This document shows positions 62,005 through 64,000 of a DNA stretch of 64,000 bases, piece by piece. The position numbers and the translations under genes are program-made. Within the stretch, counting starts at the first letter, position 1. Every line of letters begins with the position of its first letter. Below the pieces are notes generated by a model. The model searched no databases. It saw only the letters and a program-made list of their open reading frames with translations, and was not told where the DNA came from. Source of the stretch: Grifola frondosa (lineage: Eukaryota > Basidiomycota > Agaricomycetes > Polyporales > Grifolaceae); the NCBI GenBank assembly GCA_001683735.1, contig LUGG01000011.1, positions 62,001-126,000 of the forward strand, read 5' to 3'.

Positions 62005-62668
62005 TTAATATAGTAGTGCTAAATTAGTTAATAAAATCTTATTCTCGCTCCATTTCTTCACCCTCTTCATGGGACTGGGGGTGAGTCCAGTGCCCTCATT
62101 TGCAACCTCTGGAGGGGGTGTTTGTGTGCCGCTTCCACGAGCACTGTCCGACGCAGGCTGAGCTGCAGTGGCAGCTCCCGACCCACTCACGATGGGTGCC
62201 TCAGATGCACCTCCGACATGGAACCCCCCAGCGGTGACCCCTTCTGCCCTCTCTCCTTCACCTGTGCTCCTGTCAGCCTGCAAAATATTACTTGGACTCC
62301 GCTTCATGCGCCGTAGTCATGTCATCTCACTCACATCGCAAATTTTCTTCATCATCACCACAATTTGAGCAGTCAGGGTCACGTCTTCACTCCTTGTAAG
62401 CCCGTCCTTGGCGATCTTGTGTGCCAAAGCCTTTGTGCCCCCCTTGTTATGCAACATGTACAGCACTAAGGCCGCCACCTCGTGAGTGGTCGACTGAATC
62501 GTGCTGATCCGCAGCCTCTGCTGAACAAAGTCTTCAAAGACATTGTGGTCCCTGAAAAGATATGTCAGCCTCATAACATTTTTCTCTCAAAACTCACCTC
62601 TCCGACAGCAGGTCCAAAACTTCCTTTTGGATGCGGTCGTTAAACATGTTGAGGAGTTCATTCGACAT
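62005..62668 (-). CDS. Intact three-exon gene of unknown function (186 aa) in AT-rich DNA
   Basis: Exons 62668-62598, 62551-62335 and 62277-62005 total 561 nt, exactly 187 codons. Both introns have GT..AG borders, gtgag donors and ttttcag/ttgcag acceptors. The protein starts MSNELLNMFNDRIQKEVLDL, then a helical region HNVFEDFVQQRLRI, THEVAALVLYMLHNKGGTKA, LTLTAQIV-type segment VTLTAQIVVMMKKICD, and a Gly/Ser/Ala/Pro-rich disordered tail ending with basic PSPMKRVKKWSEN. I do not recognise a family. Exons keep GC and CpG while the introns and flanks are AT-rich, which suggests selection or recent arrival. The last residues after KWSE look AT-derived, so a further intron or a different end is possible. 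It may belong to a transposon. Confidence 0.65.
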
Positions 62669-64000
62669 GGTTGAGAGTCGGGAATGCCCTTCAATTCAAT
62701 AAAAGAATTTGCATCATTGACATAAAATTTAATATATCTTCATTTTAATTGTAAAAATGTGCACATGTGTTGACAGTGAGATTAGGAGTTTATAAAGTAA
62801 AACAAGATATACTATGTTGAATAGTTTAATTTAATCATTCTTTTTTATATAACTATATAATATGTAAAATATTATGCTACTTTCAAACTTACATTTCAAA
62901 ATGTGCTCCACAGAAGATAATAATTTTAAATAGGTTAAAATATATCATAGCCCAATGAGTAAACATTCAATATTTCTGCAAGCACCATTTTCTGTTCTGC
63001 AATATGACTTTTATTCATCTAACACTTTGGCATGAATAAATTATTATGTAGTATGTAGCCTTAATGTTTTGCTTTATTTTTTGTCTTTGACTTTACTTTA
63101 TCAGAAACTATAGTATAACTATATATTATAATTGTAATTTATATGTCAGAAAAAAGGCATTTTCTTTTTTATCTTAATTTCTCAAATAAAAGGAACTTGA
63201 CTTGATGTGAATCACATTTAATTTTGATAACCCAAAATAATCATCATCATAATATTTTAGTTTGTGAAATTTATTCATTCACATATAAAAAATGTGTCTG
63301 GACACTGTCTTCATATGTACCGGTGATGATATTCGCCAACTATGCATAACTTGGTGAGAAAATCACAGGGATTGCACACTTGACAGTTAAAATTAATCAG
63401 CATTAACCAGCTGGAACATACCTTGAACACCCTTGTTAATCAAGTAAGTTTATTAGTATATATATGTGAACCTTAATATTTTGATCAGTCATACAGTCTA
63501 TGACTATAAAATGTGAAAAAAAAATTTAAACAATGAAAAGGGCATCACCATGAAGTGTATCTAATCAATTGATGATCAATTCAGACTTTTGTATGTTCAT
63601 CAGCTTAAATTATCCTGTAGTTATTATCAACAAAATTCATATATATTTATTCTTTAAAAGCTCTTATAAGTATTTTATCTTTGTGACTTAAATTTACATA
63701 GTTTATTTCAGTTTGATGCACCAAAGTAGTGTTGTTGTCATCTAACTGCTTCATAACAGTTGGAGATCCAAAGTAATGTGTTGCAGGAGAGTTAATGTCT
63801 GAAATATTGATGTTCTGATAGTGCTTCAGCAGAGAATCACTGGTAAAGATAGTGAAGATAAGAACATGTAGGTCTACTTGCTTCAAAATATATGCATGGT
63901 GCAGAATTGCTGCTATAGTAACTAAAGATGATTGAACACTGTATATAATGGTTCAGCAGAGAGTCCAGTATGCCAATGACAATCCAAGCTCTCAATTTCT
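62669..64000. other. AT-rich, CpG-depleted DNA to the window end
   Basis: No gene supported. A 79-codon minus frame at 63647-63886 has composition expected of AT-rich chance frames. tatata and poly-A stretches are common. Confidence 0.5.

Overview
The window looks like nuclear DNA of a filamentous basidiomycete (Agaricomycetes, perhaps Polyporales). The genes have many short introns (about 45-80 nt, GT..AG), and the families are typical of the group: DUF6534 membrane protein, F-box/LRR protein, cytochrome P450, 2-oxoglutarate oxygenase. No species-level claim is possible from sequence alone.

Positions 1-34,040 are a GC-rich, CpG-rich, gene-dense block. In order: edge fragment (-), DUF6534 protein (+), Sec14-like lipid transfer protein (+), V-ATPase subunit d (-), alpha/beta hydrolase (+), MGGNAF/GDIDF nucleotidyltransferase-like protein (-), CCHC zinc-knuckle/SR protein (+), V-ATPase proteolipid c or c' (-), P450 (+), 2OG-Fe(II) oxygenase (-), tubulin cofactor D (+), V-ATPase subunit B (+), a 3-kb gene-free gap, TCP11/Sok1-like protein (+), a small membrane protein (+) and an F-box/LRR protein (-). 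Three subunits of one enzyme, the vacuolar H+-ATPase (one V1 and two Vo), lie within 19.3 kb.

Positions 34,369-64,000 are transposon territory. There is a copia-type LTR element (perfect 5-bp target duplication, half-tRNA-iMet primer site), a DIRS/Ngaro-type tyrosine-recombinase retroelement, and a 7.1-kb Ty3/gypsy chromovirus (5-bp target duplication, chromodomain, and a primer site that matches its own predicted mRNA 5' end, as in Tf1 self-priming). These sit in AT-rich, CpG-depleted DNA that also holds a hAT-type MITE family (three copies, one split by a solo LTR). A small intact three-exon gene at 62,005-62,668 keeps its GC content inside this decayed DNA.

Several otherwise well-conserved genes need a one-base correction, usually in a homopolymer, to stay in frame. 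This looks more like consensus error in the assembly than pseudogenes. Exon structures were inferred by eye from splice sites and family conservation, so gene bounds are first-codon to stop-codon spans including introns.
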